64,000 nt of DNA. Source: Carnegiea gigantea. Lineage: Eukaryota; Streptophyta; Magnoliopsida; Caryophyllales; Cactaceae. The stretch lies in contig JAKOGI010000342.1 of the NCBI GenBank assembly GCA_029747015.1, positions 87,501 to 151,500 on the forward strand, in the 5' to 3' direction. Below the pieces are notes generated by a model. That model saw nothing but the letters and a program-made list of their open reading frames with translations, was not told where the DNA came from and ran no database searches. Of the stretch, positions 21,551-33,136 are shown one piece after another (position 1 is the first letter of the stretch; each line of letters begins with the position of its first letter). The position numbers were made by a program, and so were the translations under genes.

Positions 21551-22795
21551 GGGCATTATTAGGCCAAGTGTGTCACTATGGGGTACCTCAGTGTTGTTCG
21601 TGAACAAAAAGGATGGAACCTTGAGGCTATGTATTGACTATAGGGAGTTGAACAAGATCACCATCAAAAACAAGAACCCTTTGCTGCGATAGATGAATTG
21701 TTTGATCAATTGCAAGGAGCAGGAGTCCTCTTTAAGATTGATTTGAGGTCAGGACACCATCAACTTATGATTAAATCTGAAGACATCCCCAAGACTGCGT
21801 TTAAAACTAGGTATGGTCACTATGAGTTTACAGTGATGCCATTTGGCCTCACCAATACTCCCACAGCTTTCATGAATCTTATGAATAGAGTCTTCAGACC
21901 CTACTTAGACAAGTTTGTGGTGGTGTTTATAAATGACATTCTTATCTATTCTAAGGGTAGAGATGAACATGCTGATCATTTAAGGATGGTGTTACAAACC
22001 TTAAGGGAGCATCAACTTTATGGCAAATTAAAGAAGTGTGAGTTTTGGTTGGAAGAAGTGAAGTTTTTGGGTCATGTGGTTATAAAAGGAGTCAAAGTTG
22101 ACCCCCAAAAGGTGAAGGCAATCACAGAATGGTCAAGGCCTACCAACATCACTGAGATTAGAAGTTTTCTAGGTTTAGTAGGATACTGTTGAAGATTTAT
22201 TAAGGACTTTTGAAAAATAGCTTCACCTCTGATCAATCAGCTGAAGAAAGCAAACAAGTTTGAGTGGACCGAAAAATGTGAGAAAGCTTTTCAAGAGTTA
22301 AGGCAGCGGCTAGCTATCGCCCCAATCCAAATGTTACCAATGGAAGGTAAGCAGTTTACCATTTATAGTGATGCTTCAAAGAGCAGATTGAGGTGTGTTC
22401 TGATACAGGAAGATAAGGTAGTAGCTTATGCCTCTCGACAGCTCAAGCTCTATGAGAAAAACTATCCTACCCTTGACTTAGAGTTAGCAACCATGGTCTT
22501 TGTGCTGAAAATTTGTAGACATTACTTATATGGAGTACAATGCAAGATTTATACTCACCATCAAAGTTTAAAGTATATCTTCACCAAGAGAGAGCTCAAA
22601 TTGAGGCAACAGCATTGGCTTGAGCTACTTGAGGATGATGATTTACAAATTCAATATCATCCAGGTAAAGCAAATGTTTTAGCAGATACCCTGAGTAAGA
22701 AAGCACAACATAGCTCAAATACTATGGTAATTACTCAGTTGAGTCTTTTAAAAGGGTTTAAGGACTTGGGAATTCAACCAATGTCCCATAGGTAA
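21551..22795 (+). pseudogene. Reverse transcriptase and RNase H (Tekay-like)
   Basis: RT motifs in order: [61 protein letters not shown] and the catalytic-loop region [19 protein letters not shown] (about 21914-21970), then [18 protein letters not shown]. The catalytic YxDD box reads FIND: the codon at 21932-21934 is AAT where GAT/GAC is expected. RNase H follows (22331-22795): [30 protein letters not shown] and [13 protein letters not shown]. Stops near 21546, 22189 and 22212 and a frame break near 21690 disable it. Confidence 0.9.
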
Positions 22796-22829
22796 GCACA
22801 GGTTCAATTATCAGTAATTACCTTACAGC

Positions 22830-24260
22830 CTTACATAGTGGAGGAAATTCGAGTGAACCAAGAAAGTGATCCTAAACTCCAAAGAATAAAGCAAAATTTA
22901 GAGAAAGAAAAGTCTCCTGGTTTGTAGTACATGAGATGGGACCCTGTGATTCTAGAATCGCCTTTGTATACCTCGAAATGAGGAATTAAGGAAATAGATT
23001 TTAGAGGAGGCTCACAATACTTGCCACTTGGTGCATCCAAGAGGCACTAAGATGTACAGAGATTTAAGGCAATACTTCTGGTGGAATAATATGAAAAAGC
23101 ATCTTGCAGAATACGTAGATATGTGTCTGACCTACCAGAAAGTTAAAGCAAAGCATCAACATCTTGTTGGTGAATTGCGACCCCTAGAAATTCTCACTTG
23201 GAAGTGAGATTCGATCTAAATGGACTTTTTTATGGGTTTGCCCCTTTCTGCCTCGAAGAAGAACGCTATCTGGGTTATAGTCGATTGGCTTACCAAGTCG
23301 GCCCATTTTCTGCCAATCAAAGACACATAGAGAGTTGAAAAACTAGCCCAATTGTATATTAAAGAGATAGTCTGACTACACAGAATCCCCTTAGATATAG
23401 TATCAGATAGGGATCAAAGATTTCGTGCTCGTTTTTGGCAAGCACTTTAAAAGGCCTTTGGGACCAAATTGAACTTTAGCAGCTCTAATCACCCTGAGAC
23501 AAATGGGCAAACTGAAAGAGTGAATCAAATTCTAGAGAACATGTTAAGAGCTTGTGTGTTAGAGTTCTAAGGGAAATGGGAAGATGATTTACCTTTGGTG
23601 GAGTTTTCTTATAACAATAGCTACCAGCCCACCATCAGAATGACCTCGTTTGAGGCTCTACAAGAGAAAGTGTAGAACTCCACTGTGTTGGAGTGATTTG
23701 GATGAGACATTGATTATAGGCCCTGAAATGATCCAGGAAACCGTGAAAACAATAAGAAGGATTCAGGAGCACATTAGGGTTGCCCAGAGTCAGCAAAAGA
23801 GTTATACAGACAAGAGAAGGAGGCCTTTGGAGTTTCAAGTAGGCGATAAAGTGTTTCTGAAAGTATCGCCAACTAAGGGTATCAAGAGGTTTAGGGTACG
23901 AGGCAAATTGAGTCCAAGATATATTAGACCTTGTGAAATCATTGAAAAGTTAAATCCCGTAGCATATCAATTTGATCTGCTGATAGAGGTAGAACACGTG
24001 CACAACGTGTTTCACATCTCTCAGCTTAGAAAGTATACCCCAGATCCAAACCACACTACTGTATCTAAACCTATTGAACTCACTGTGGATTTAGTATATG
24101 AAGAGGAATCGATCCAAATACTAGATCGCATGATTAAGCAGTTACGCAACAAGTAGATACCTCTAGTCAAAGTTCTATGCTCAAATCATACATCCCAAGA
24201 AGCTACTTGGGAGACTGAAGAGGAAATGAAAGCCAAATACCTACAATTATTTAAGGTAAT
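22830..24260 (+). pseudogene. Integrase with C-terminal chromodomain (Tekay-like)
   Basis: The zinc-binding HHCC region is at about 23008-23150 (EEAHNTCHLVHPRGTKMYRD and EYVDMCLTYQKVK). The second Cys of the final CxxC has become Tyr. The core region shows [26 protein letters not shown] and HPETNGQTERVNQ. The C-terminal domain is open at 23650-24156: DKRRRPLEFQVGDKVFLKVS, GKLSPRYIRPCEI and HVHNVFHISQLRKY. It is followed, beyond a TAG at 24154, by the chromodomain tail NHTSQEATWETEEEM. Chromodomains of this lineage are thought to steer insertion to heterochromatin. Several stops break the core. Confidence 0.88.
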
Positions 24261-24305
24261 CTTGCATTATATGGTAAAGTCATAAGTTTTGATGGTGAAA
24301 CTCTT

Positions 24306-24319
24306 TAAGAGAAGAAGGC
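24306..24319 (+). other. Polypurine tract of the Tekay-like element
   Basis: TAAGAGAAGAAGGC lies immediately before the 3' LTR start TGTAATAGCC, the expected primer for plus-strand DNA synthesis. Confidence 0.7.
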
Positions 24320-26488
24320 TGTAATAGCCCAACCCTAAATTATTTAATTATGTTTATTTGTTTAATTGCCTCATGTTCATGATTTGTTTTCTCATATTTA
24401 TTTATCGCATTTATTCACCCCAGTGGGAAAAAATTTATTTGAACCCTCATTTGGCAATTTGAATTTTATTTGTTTATTTAATTGATTAATAAAAACTTTG
24501 AAAGAATTGATAGTAGGCCCCAACAAGTTTAATCTAAGTAATTTATTTTGTTTTCCGTAACATTACAAAAATTTAATTTTGACTTTCGTAAAAACGTTAT
24601 CGTTACGAAGCGTTTTATTTCCGAACCGAACTTATTTCGGCCGATTTGAAGCCCAACAAGTTTGCTTATTAACCTAACTAATTACCATGATTAAGCTTAA
24701 TCATGGTTATCCCAAAAAAGTTACTTTTCTAGTTAAAAACCCAGCCAAGAGTTGGATTAGTAAAAAACACAGCTCAACCCAAAAACCCATTTTCTCTCTC
24801 CTTTCTGTCTCCTCTATGGCCATCACCCCCTTGAGCTGTGTGGTGTTTTACGGTGAGTTCTGCGGCCAGTCCTTGCTACCTCTGACCCCCTCGACATCCT
24901 AGTAGCCCTAGCCACCATCCTCCATCATCAAAACCACTAAACACCACCTCCATCTCTACTTTTCTTCAAGCAAAGTGAGTAATCTTGATCTTGTTGGTTT
25001 TTGCTTTTTTACTGTAGTTTTGATTCATGTTTTGATGTTTGTCATCTTTGATCAGGATGTTTTGATAAGAAATAAGAGTTATTTTGGTGTTGATCATGGT
25101 AGAGTTGAGGTTGGATCCTGCTAGGGTTAGGGTTAATCCTTAGTCATGCAAGCTTAATGTTAAAGTGTTGGATTTTGATTGTTTTATCTTTGATTTTAGT
25201 CATCTTCTAACCTATTGGTGTTTATGATAATGTTTTTGGTAATTTTAAATGAGCTAGACTACGTCTAAGTTGGCCATAAACTAGGGTTTTGGCAAGTAAT
25301 GTATGGTTTGGATTAAACTAGCATTAGGTTTTTGTGTGTATTTGATTGAAAAATGATCTTTATTAGATATGATTATGAAGTGAAATTGAGTGTACTGATT
25401 TTATATGATGTTGAGATGGACCAAAGCTTGTTTACATGCTTTTAAAGAATGGTTTAAGTTGAGAATTTGTGTGAAAAGAGAGGGAAAAGTTAAAACAGCG
25501 AGGGCTTATGATTTGTAATGATCAGACCATTGAAAAATTATGATTTTTGGTGGGTAGATATTTCAGTGTGTTAGCTTCTAAATTCTTTTGAATCGCCTTA
25601 ATCCGAGGTCTGTGGAAAACGTCATGGTCGTTTCACCAAAACTATGCAGAATGGACCAAAACTGACATGTTTGTATTCTAGCCTCATTTTGGGAATTTTG
25701 TTGTGGGAATCAAGCTTGGTGTTCCAAACGAAAGATTTCTGGGACTTCATGAGCTTTCTATATTGGGGTTTTGAATCTCAATTAGAGGTTGGATAACTAA
25801 GTTATGAGTTATTCTTTCTAAGCCCCTGTTATGCTCTTAGTTTTCTTTTACTAAATTATTAACTGTGATGATAAACATAATTGGTAATTATGTGTCTCTA
25901 AAATGGCATTTTGAGTAGAATTAGGGCCTAATCTGTCAATCCTTCCACTTTTGTGCATTATATTATTTAGTGAGCTTACATTTAAAAATTTCAAGTACGT
26001 TCATTGCCTGTATCTTTAAAAATTAACACGTATTTATCAAAATTTATAATGTTTTGGCAAGAACATCAATGGATCAGTTTAATTAGTGATTTACTACATA
26101 ATTAATGACCCCATCAGTTATCAGTTACAGGGCATGGCCCTTCAATTACCCACGCGGCATCAGGCAAGGTTCCCCGATCGACTTGGCATGTGTACACTTA
26201 GTTTCATATCGTAATAGTTACCAGGGGTTCACTATCAGATAATAATTGACAATGCATTTTCATATTTATCACATTCCCTGTTTTTATTTAAAATGAATTA
26301 CAATGCGGGCCTGATTAGGTTTTCATTGATTGTTTAACAATACAGGAATGCATGTACTGAGCTTCGACTCACAGTTCGAAATGTTTTCATGATTTGTTTT
26401 AGGAAAGTATTCAGTAAATCGCCCTCAGGCGGACAGGACGGCTGAAGATGATAAGTGAGCCAGGAAGTCTATATGGAATGGTGATGTA
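24320..26488 (+). repeat. 3' LTR of the Tekay-like element, left segment
   Basis: Starts TGTAATAGCCCAACCC and parallels the 5' LTR until ATGGAATGGTGATGTA, where the CACTA element is inserted. The last three bases (GTA) are its target duplication. An extra 20-30 bp around 24680-24710 (TTACCATGATTAAGCTTAAT) is absent from the 5' LTR. Confidence 0.9.
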
Positions 26489-26860
26489 CACTACAAGAAA
26501 ATCTAGTTTTTATAGCATTTGGTTTTGCCGCAATATGTTCAAATATTGCTACAATAACCTTTTGTGGCAATTTGAAAACATGCTACAAAGTTGCCACAGA
26601 TATTGTGCTACAAAAGGCTACTGTGGTAAATTGTCATCTGCCACTAAATATAAAGCTTTTGTGGTAAAATTTAATATGCCACAACTATCAAATTGCTACA
26701 ATAGGTCATACTTTGTAGCAAGTCAAATATTGTTACAAAAATATATTTGCTACAAAAATATGGTATTTGTGGCAATATAGTTAGCTACAAATTGGTCTTT
26801 TGTTGTCTAATTTGAACACATTTAGTGGCAATCCCATTATGCCACTACAATTGTATAAGT
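26489..26860. repeat. CACTA left terminus and subterminal GC(C/T)ACAA array
   Basis: After the terminal CACTACAAGAAAA, words such as TTGCTACAA, TGCCACAA and TTGTGGCAA recur about every 15-30 bp in both orientations up to about 26860. The same words occur at the opposite end (35925-36060). They are candidate binding sites of the TNPA-like protein. An open frame over this block (26448-26780) is an artefact. Confidence 0.82.
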
Positions 26861-27929
26861 GTTCTATTGTACAATTTTCTGTATTTGAAATTCATTTTAA
26901 ATTTTATGGATATATGTTATGATATAATTGACTATTGCAATTGGTACTGGAACGATATAATTAACTTTCGTAATCGGTAATGAAGTTAAGTATTGTACAT
27001 AAACATACTTAACAAATAAAAATAAATAAAGGAAGCTGAAGGCAAAACTAAAAAATGAAAATTCATTTCATATATCATAAGTGGAATCACATAGCATTAT
27101 TCTTCATAAGTGTACTTTGTTTAGAATTTCTAATAAATGAAGAAATGATAAATTCCATAAATACTCAAATCCGATAAACATAGATTGTGCTAACTAATTA
27201 AGAAAACAAATAGAAAAATTAAACGAGGACTTCATCATCACCATCTCGTCCTCTTCACCTCGTATGATCGTCCAACATCATTCTTCGAATGGGATGCCTG
27301 TATGAAAGACCAAGTAAATAAAGAAATAAGCATTAGCACCGGTTTATATTTACATATTAAAAATTAACAATGTATGTTGATATGATTCCTAAGCAAATAT
27401 GAAAACGGATGGACAACCTAGGGCTAGGAGTGTTAGTATTTTCTTAATTTCTGGGGCGAAACGGACAGAGTTTTCTCTAAAAACTAAGCATTTTCTAGGT
27501 TTAAAGCCTTACATTAAATCCCCTACACTTAAAGGAAATACAAACGAACATCAAACAAACTCAACGGCTACATGCCGGAGACTACCACTCTACAGGCCAC
27601 ACGACCGGAGTAAACCATTCAATGAAGTTCCTAACACCCAACCACATAATCAGCTAATTGAATGAGTAAACCTAAAACCAAGCATCAATTTATTACTATT
27701 ACATAAGCCTTACATTACACAAGCAATTCTACACATTCTAAACCAGAGAATCAGCTTTGTAAGCTTTGTTGTGTTTTGCTAAAAAAAGCATGCTTTTCTG
27801 CTGCATTTCCTTCGTTCACATGCTTATTTGCTTGTGCAATTCTTTCTGCCGCTTATTTCAACTAATTTTTGTTTGGCTACTGAGCAGTTGTTGATTCTAT
27901 TGAATCATGATATTCCAAATGAGGGAGTC

Positions 27930-29290
27930 GAAATAAATATACCTCTTGTTTTGTCCACTACGACTACGCTCCATGGAAGAAGAAGAAAGATGCTGGGATG
28001 ATCCACTTGATTGCACCTATAGGCCAAGGTGATAAACTCAATTAGTTATATTTAAAGTACAGTGATTACTTTTCAAAAAAATAAGAATGTCTACAATGTT
28101 GTTGGCACTAATCTGTGCATTTGAAGGACCTAGTCTTTCCTCTAGAGCACGAAGGCGTGCTTCATAAGACTGGTGAATTTGAGCAACTCGCCTATTAACT
28201 TCAGTTTCAATGGATATCAATTTCAGGTATGACCTTCTTTTGGTGAGTAGAAAACGATAACACCCCTTGACCCATGTCCTTTTGGTGATGTGATCCTTTG
28301 CAATGCTCTAGGACACAACTGAAGGCCTCTTGGGGAGTGAGGTTGTCCACTCCATGCTCATCTAGTTGTTTTTGATGTAATTCTTGAAGATCCTTCTATG
28401 CCTTCTCTGCTAGCTCATCTGACCAAGTCCCATTTTTCTTCTTTCTTTGAATCTTCCATAATTGTAAATAATATGGTTCTTCCTCTTCAATTTGTAGTTG
28501 AGACTCTGCATTTGAATCGTTACACACAGCCATTGGTTTCTGCAACTGAATTCATGTAAGAAAAATCATATGTTAAGCTACAAACACAATTAATATTCAA
28601 TAGTACTAGTATTAAACAACAGCAAACATTAGTTACCATCTCGTAGAAAGTACTAGCAATTGATTTGGTCCCAACTTTTGCTAACATTTTCTGAGATTTC
28701 TGACTTTTGGTATTTATCTCACTGTGGCGCTAGGATTACCAACAAAAATAGAAAAAATAAGTAAACAATCATAGTTGGTATATGTTCAGATAACAATAAT
28801 ACAACATGATCCAATGATTTGTGAGGTAGTAAAAAATAGAGCATTCAACTTACCCTGAATTTCTCACCATCCCAATAATTGACTAACCATTTCCATTGTT
28901 CTGGATCAACTTCCTTGGGTGGATTTGCACGCCTATCAGCAACAGTAGCATAGTCATTGTATGCTTTTTGCTTTAAGTCATAGCGCCATTTCCTATACCA
29001 AACCTTGCAACGCTGCTCAATTGCCCTTTCCACATGACAACCTTCAGGCAATTTAAACATATCCTACATATATAGTAGAAAATGTTAATAACGAAAAAAA
29101 GGGGTGGGGGTTAACGATGGATAATGTTAGACTTGGGTGAAAACCTTCAGCTTCATCAAGAATTTTCTTTTCTTATCTACATGTATATGACCCCATTTCT
29201 CAACATCCAATGGCATGCATTGTTTCATCAAGTAGCTAGCCTCACTAATGCTTCGGCCTTCTGTAGCACAAAGACAAGCGTCATAGACTA
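27930..29290 (-). pseudogene. TNPA-like protein with Transposase_24-type domain
   Basis: Spliced minus-strand gene. Exon about 29290-29155: ISEASYLMKQCMPLDVEKW then HIHVDKKRKFLMKLK. Exon 29064-28854: DMFKLPEGCHVERAIEQ, WYRKWRYDLKQKAY, DPEQWKWLVNYWDGEKFR. Exon about 28729-28638: RHSEINTKSQKSQKM, KVGTKSIASTFYEM. Exon about 28540-28250: QRKKKNGTWSDELAEKA, NLTPQEAFSCVLEHCKG. A coiled-coil-like segment lies at 28220-28080 (RVAQIHQSYEARLRALEERL) and a Ser-rich piece near 28000. Donors and acceptors follow GT/AG and keep frame, for example KLK-DMFK across 29155/29064. One TAG lies in the last large exon (about 28402). The family binds subterminal repeats in En/Spm-type systems. The 5' end is not defined. 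Confidence 0.82.
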
Positions 29291-29459
29291 AAAAAACTCT
29301 CAAAATTCCTGCCCCTAGTGGCTAGCATACAATTAAGGATTAACATATAGTAGGACAAACAATTCTAATTCATTTAATCAATAGTTCATGCATAGAAATA
29401 ACCCATTGCAATAAAGCAAATAATTAACGCCAATTACAAGTTTATCTAACAAAGAAACG

Positions 29460-29720
29460 GCAAGTCGATTGATCAATTTGACAAGATCCAACTCATATTT
29501 AGTTAAACGAAATCCTAGGAATGCACGAACGAACGAACGAAGAACAGGAAACAACCAAATATTCAGTTAAATAGCCAAATATAGGATCCAACGATTGATC
29601 AATTTGACAAGATCCAACTCATGCTAAGTTAAACAACCAAATATAGGAATGAATGAACATTGATCCAACAAATGTACGAACGAACGAACGAATGAACGGA
29701 GAATAGGAAACAAAGAACTC
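29460..29720. repeat. Tandem duplication with CGAA microsatellites inside the CACTA element
   Basis: GATTGATCAATTTGACAAGATCCAACTCAT begins at about 29468 and 29592. Each copy is followed by an ACGAACGAACGAACGA-type run (about 29527 and 29676). The unit is roughly 125-150 bp. It lies upstream of the TNPA-like gene and holds no coding sequence. Confidence 0.75.
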
Positions 29721-30264
29721 ACAAATTATTTGAAAAAGGATGAATGAACCAGAAAAACAATGTCGAATCACCGATCTAACTCCTCAGAAGCAAAATCCCT
29801 AAAGCTAAAATGCGATAATTAGGACGGGCGAAACCTAGGAGAGAGAAACTAGCCTTACGAATAATTAGAAATAGCGATTAATGAACATTTCAAACACGAG
29901 CACCAAAAGGATTGGCTGGTACCAACAAGTCCGAACATTGTCATCCCAACACTCAATGCAAACACATAACAAAGCTGTCCTATTCAGCCGCAGAAAACAG
30001 GGAAGAACAGAGGTAGAGCATAACTCAGATGAACCAAAGGCCCAACCAACCAAACTTACAACAGCAATGTGCAAAATCAAAGCAGAGAAGAAAGTGGTTC
30101 GAATTCAACGAAATATATCAAACTTGAACCTAGATTGAATGTTATTCTAGACCCAAATTGCAAAATTTCAACTCAAATTGCAATCAAACATGGCAAGCAG
30201 AGAAGAAAATTGCAATCGAACCAGGAAAAAAAGAAACAACAACACCACTAAGCTTCAATAGTTC

Positions 30265-30269
30265 ATGAA
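30265..30269. repeat. Target site duplication ATGAA, left copy (gag-only LTR element)
   Basis: ATGAA precedes the LTR start TGATGGAAAT and matches 34849-34853 exactly. Confidence 0.94.
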
Positions 30270-31387
30270 TGATGGAAATCCCTCCATGCCCCTTGATTTA
30301 AAAGAAGCAAATCAATTAGGTAATTTCATTTTGGTGTTTAAAGGATGAATAAATCATCCTTATTTTGCTTAAGACCTAAAATAGCAGGTCATGGTTTGCT
30401 TCTTGTAGCAAACCCGGTTTTGAGAGGTTAATTACTTAAGCTTCTTTAAGGTTTAAGTCTAATATTTTGCATTGAGATTGAAGTTCACGAAGCTAGCTTT
30501 CCAGAAAATCAAGTTTCATCCCATTTGGACTGTATTTACCCTCTCAAATTAGCCAATAAAACCAAGATATACAAACTGCCCTGCAGACAGTTAACATCTA
30601 GATTTTACCCGGTTTTGGTGACCACATTTCTCAATCTTCCATGAGGTTTAAGTGTCCAATTTTTGTATCCCTGAAAAGCCTATGATCTTAGCTTTCATGT
30701 TCAATTGGAATTACCGGATTTGGAGTTCAATTGGTTAGGGATTAAGCTAATTAGTAAACCTATGCTGTTTTGGAGTCCAATCTGCATGGTTTGGGAAATC
30801 AGACTGATTCAACGGGCAAATGACGTCCAAATGCTATGATTCAAAAAGGAGGGTAATCTAGACATCGTGAGGTTTCCATCCATGTAAGAAACGTAGCAAT
30901 TAGTCAGCATTTGATGTGTCAAGCATGCGTGACAAGTTGAGGCAGAAATCGGCTGGTTGACACCCGGTTACTTAGCCTAGTAGTTTTCCTCCTTCAAGGG
31001 GTTTGCTTAAGGTGTAAGCTTGCGTACTTGGTCAAAATGAGCTTCTTGGTAAGCTACCACTCAGGCACATAGGAGAGAGACACGTGGGAGCATGAAGAAG
31101 AAGACATTTTGCAAGCATGTATTCGGCCACCACCAACACACATGTCAAGCTCGAATTCAGCAGCCTTTTGCTAGGTGGCAGCTGTGTATCTTTACCCTCC
31201 AAGGAAGGAAAATGAGTCACAATTATGCCTTAGATATTAAGAAAGGTCTTAGGATAAGTAAACTTATGTATTAAGCTTGATTGTACCGGTTTTACTTTGT
31301 TTTAGTTTAAACCTTGTATAACTGTGCTTAGCTAGACTAATACCTTTCCTCCCTTAGAGGGAAAGGTTGTTTCATGACTTTAGTGGC

Positions 31388-31394
31388 TATATAA
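31388..31394 (+). promoter_or_regulatory. TATA box in the 5' LTR of the gag-only element
   Basis: GGCTATATAAGGC, a good plant TATA box about 600 bp before the LTR end. The identical motif is at 34241-34247 in the 3' LTR. Transcription starting about 30 bp downstream would leave the hairpins near 31875-31909 inside the RNA leader. Confidence 0.7.
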
Positions 31395-31874
31395 GGCTGT
31401 GTACTTCTCACTTCATCAATCAGATTTTGAGTTTAAAACTTTGAGAAAAGACTTTGTGTCTTGAGTTCCTCTTAAACACTTAACTTGCTTATCCTTAATT
31501 AGGCCGATTAAGGTGGTGTTCAAGTGAGTCTTAATCATTGATTAGGTGGTGTATCTATATCCTAATCAAAGATTAAGAGCCCTAAGCTAAGTGATTAGTG
31601 GTGTATCTTATCTAATCACAAGGTTTAGAACTATCCAGATTCCATTAAATTCACTTAAAGTTCATGAAGTTAGCTTTGGGTTCCTTAAACCAAAGCTCTC
31701 CTTCTCATGTTCTAATCAGTGAACTTCATTCCTCTCTTCTCTTTTTCTATTCATATTCATTTCAAGCTTAATCAAGGACAAGAATTCTTGCTTTAATTCA
31801 GTTTTGAGCCCAAACACAAAAGCCATCTCAAAACCGTGAAAATCACAAATTAGGCGTGCTTAGGCAGCAAGTTA

Positions 31875-31909
31875 GCACGGTCACCCCGTGCCATTAAGCA
31901 CGGTCGTGC
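31875..31909 (+). other. Palindromic hairpins near the end of the 5' LTR
   Basis: GCACGG-TCACC-CCGTGC (31875-31891) forms a six-pair stem. GCACGGTCGTGC (31898-31909) is nearly self-complementary; in the 3' LTR the same site (34751-34762) is the perfect 12-base palindrome GCACGGCCGTGC. Both lie about 90-120 bp before the primer site. A role in RNA dimerisation or packaging is inference. Confidence 0.5.
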
Positions 31910-31999
31910 CTCCTTGGCCGTTGGGTGTTTGCTTGTTTTCTAGTGTCCTTGTTGTAAGTTGGCTTGGGTTGTTCCTACCCTTAAGACTTACATCAATTT

Positions 32000-32011
32000 T
32001 GGTATCAGAGC
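32000..32011 (+). other. Primer-binding site, initiator-Met tRNA
   Basis: TGGTATCAGAGC, a perfect match to the site complementary to the 3' end of plant initiator-Met tRNA, four bases after the 5' LTR. Confidence 0.93.
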
Positions 32012-32117
32012 AAGTTCAGATCTTTGCCTGAACCCCACGCTCCCAAATTGAATGCAAACACAAATAGCCTACTTACGTTTCAAATCAATCCACAAAGAAC
32101 CCTAGTCCTCATCCTTC

Positions 32118-33077
32118 ATGCCATCTTCAATGAACTTGGAGAAAGAACTAGCTTTTATTGATATTGGATATGCTTGCTTTGTAATTCCAAAATTTTGTGG
32201 CGAAAAGGAAAAGTTCATAGGTTGGTTATCTAAGGTGGAACGAGTTTTTACTTGTTGTATCCTTAATGACCAATAGAAGTTCGAAGTGCTTATTTCAAGA
32301 TTGAGAGGTTGTGCACTTCAGTGGTGGAATAATTACAAGTTTGAGCGAAAAAGAAAGGAAAAGAGAAGGTGAGAACTTGGAAGAAATTGAGTAGTAAGTT
32401 GAAGGGTTCCTTTTACCCATCCACTTGCATGCCCATGAAAGAAAGTATCTCCATTAAGCTCACGGGTTCATTTCCTTCCACCCCACAAAAAAAAACCAAC
32501 CCCACAAATGATCTTTCCCCCACAACTTAGGAGGTGTCTCAAGTGCCAACGGCTTGGACACTTAGCCACGGATTGCCCAAACAACAAGGTCACTACCTTG
32601 GAAGAAAGGAAAGCCGTGAGAGAGGGGGAAAATCAAGAGGAAAAGAAGATGCCATTGGTGGAAGAACCGAAGGAGGTCGAATTAGAGGAGGAAAAAGAAG
32701 AGGATGAAGAAGATGATCTTGAGGAGATAGAGATTGAGGCAAATAAAGGTGATATGCTCACTTTAAACATCCACCATCCACCTAGAAGCCATGAGCATCT
32801 CAGCCTTCCCACCACTTTTCATGAACCACCATCATTTTTTCCCACTCCACCCACACCTAAAACACTCAACCCAAATTTCTGTCAATCCATTTCAGAACCA
32901 TTACCAAAAGCTCCTAATTTTGAGTTAAGAGCATTTGAAGAATTGGTTCGAAGCAAGTCCAAGAAGTCCCCTACGTCTACCATTCAGATCAGCAAGGGGA
33001 GAGAAAAGAAAAGAGTCTCTAAATTCAAGAGAGACTTGTTTTCATGGCTAATTTTATTTCAGCCAGAACTGAAGTAA
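32118..33077 (+). pseudogene. gag of the TR-GAG-like element, one CCHC zinc knuckle
   Basis: The ATG at about 32118 opens MPSSMNLEKELAFIDIGYA. Gag-type blocks follow: IPKFCGEKEKFIGWLSKVER, LISRLRGCALQWWNNYK, then in another frame TWKKLSSKLKGSFYPS. A second open frame (32508-33077) carries the zinc knuckle CLKCQRLGHLATDC at about 32535-32576, a Glu/Asp-rich segment (EEEKEEDEEDDLEEIEIE), a Pro-rich linker and a basic C terminus (GREKKRVSKFKRD). A TAG at about 32272 and one or two frameshifts lie between, so this copy does not make a full Gag. Some stops might be bypassed only if the reading is wrong. The C-terminal acidic and basic parts are not a family feature I recognise. Confidence 0.82.
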
Positions 33078-33126
33078 GGAGAAGAAGTAATTACTTAATT
33101 AGATTTGTGGACAAATCTTTTTCAAC

Positions 33127-33136
33127 AAGGGGAGAG
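33127..33136 (+). other. Polypurine tract of the gag-only element
   Basis: AAGGGGAGAG directly precedes the 3' LTR start TGATGG. Confidence 0.9.

Larger units (their letters stand above)
30270..31995 (+). repeat. 5' LTR of the gag-only element
   Basis: Starts TGATGGAAATCCCTCC and ends GACTTACATCA. It aligns with 33137-34848 throughout with scattered substitutions. It has 14 bp near 30850 (GGTAATCTAGACATCG region) that the 3' LTR lacks, which accounts for the length difference. Confidence 0.95.

Noticed and set aside
26448..26780. 110-codon frame over the CACTA left end
   Set aside because: It spans the LTR/CACTA junction and the subterminal repeat words, so it cannot be a gene.
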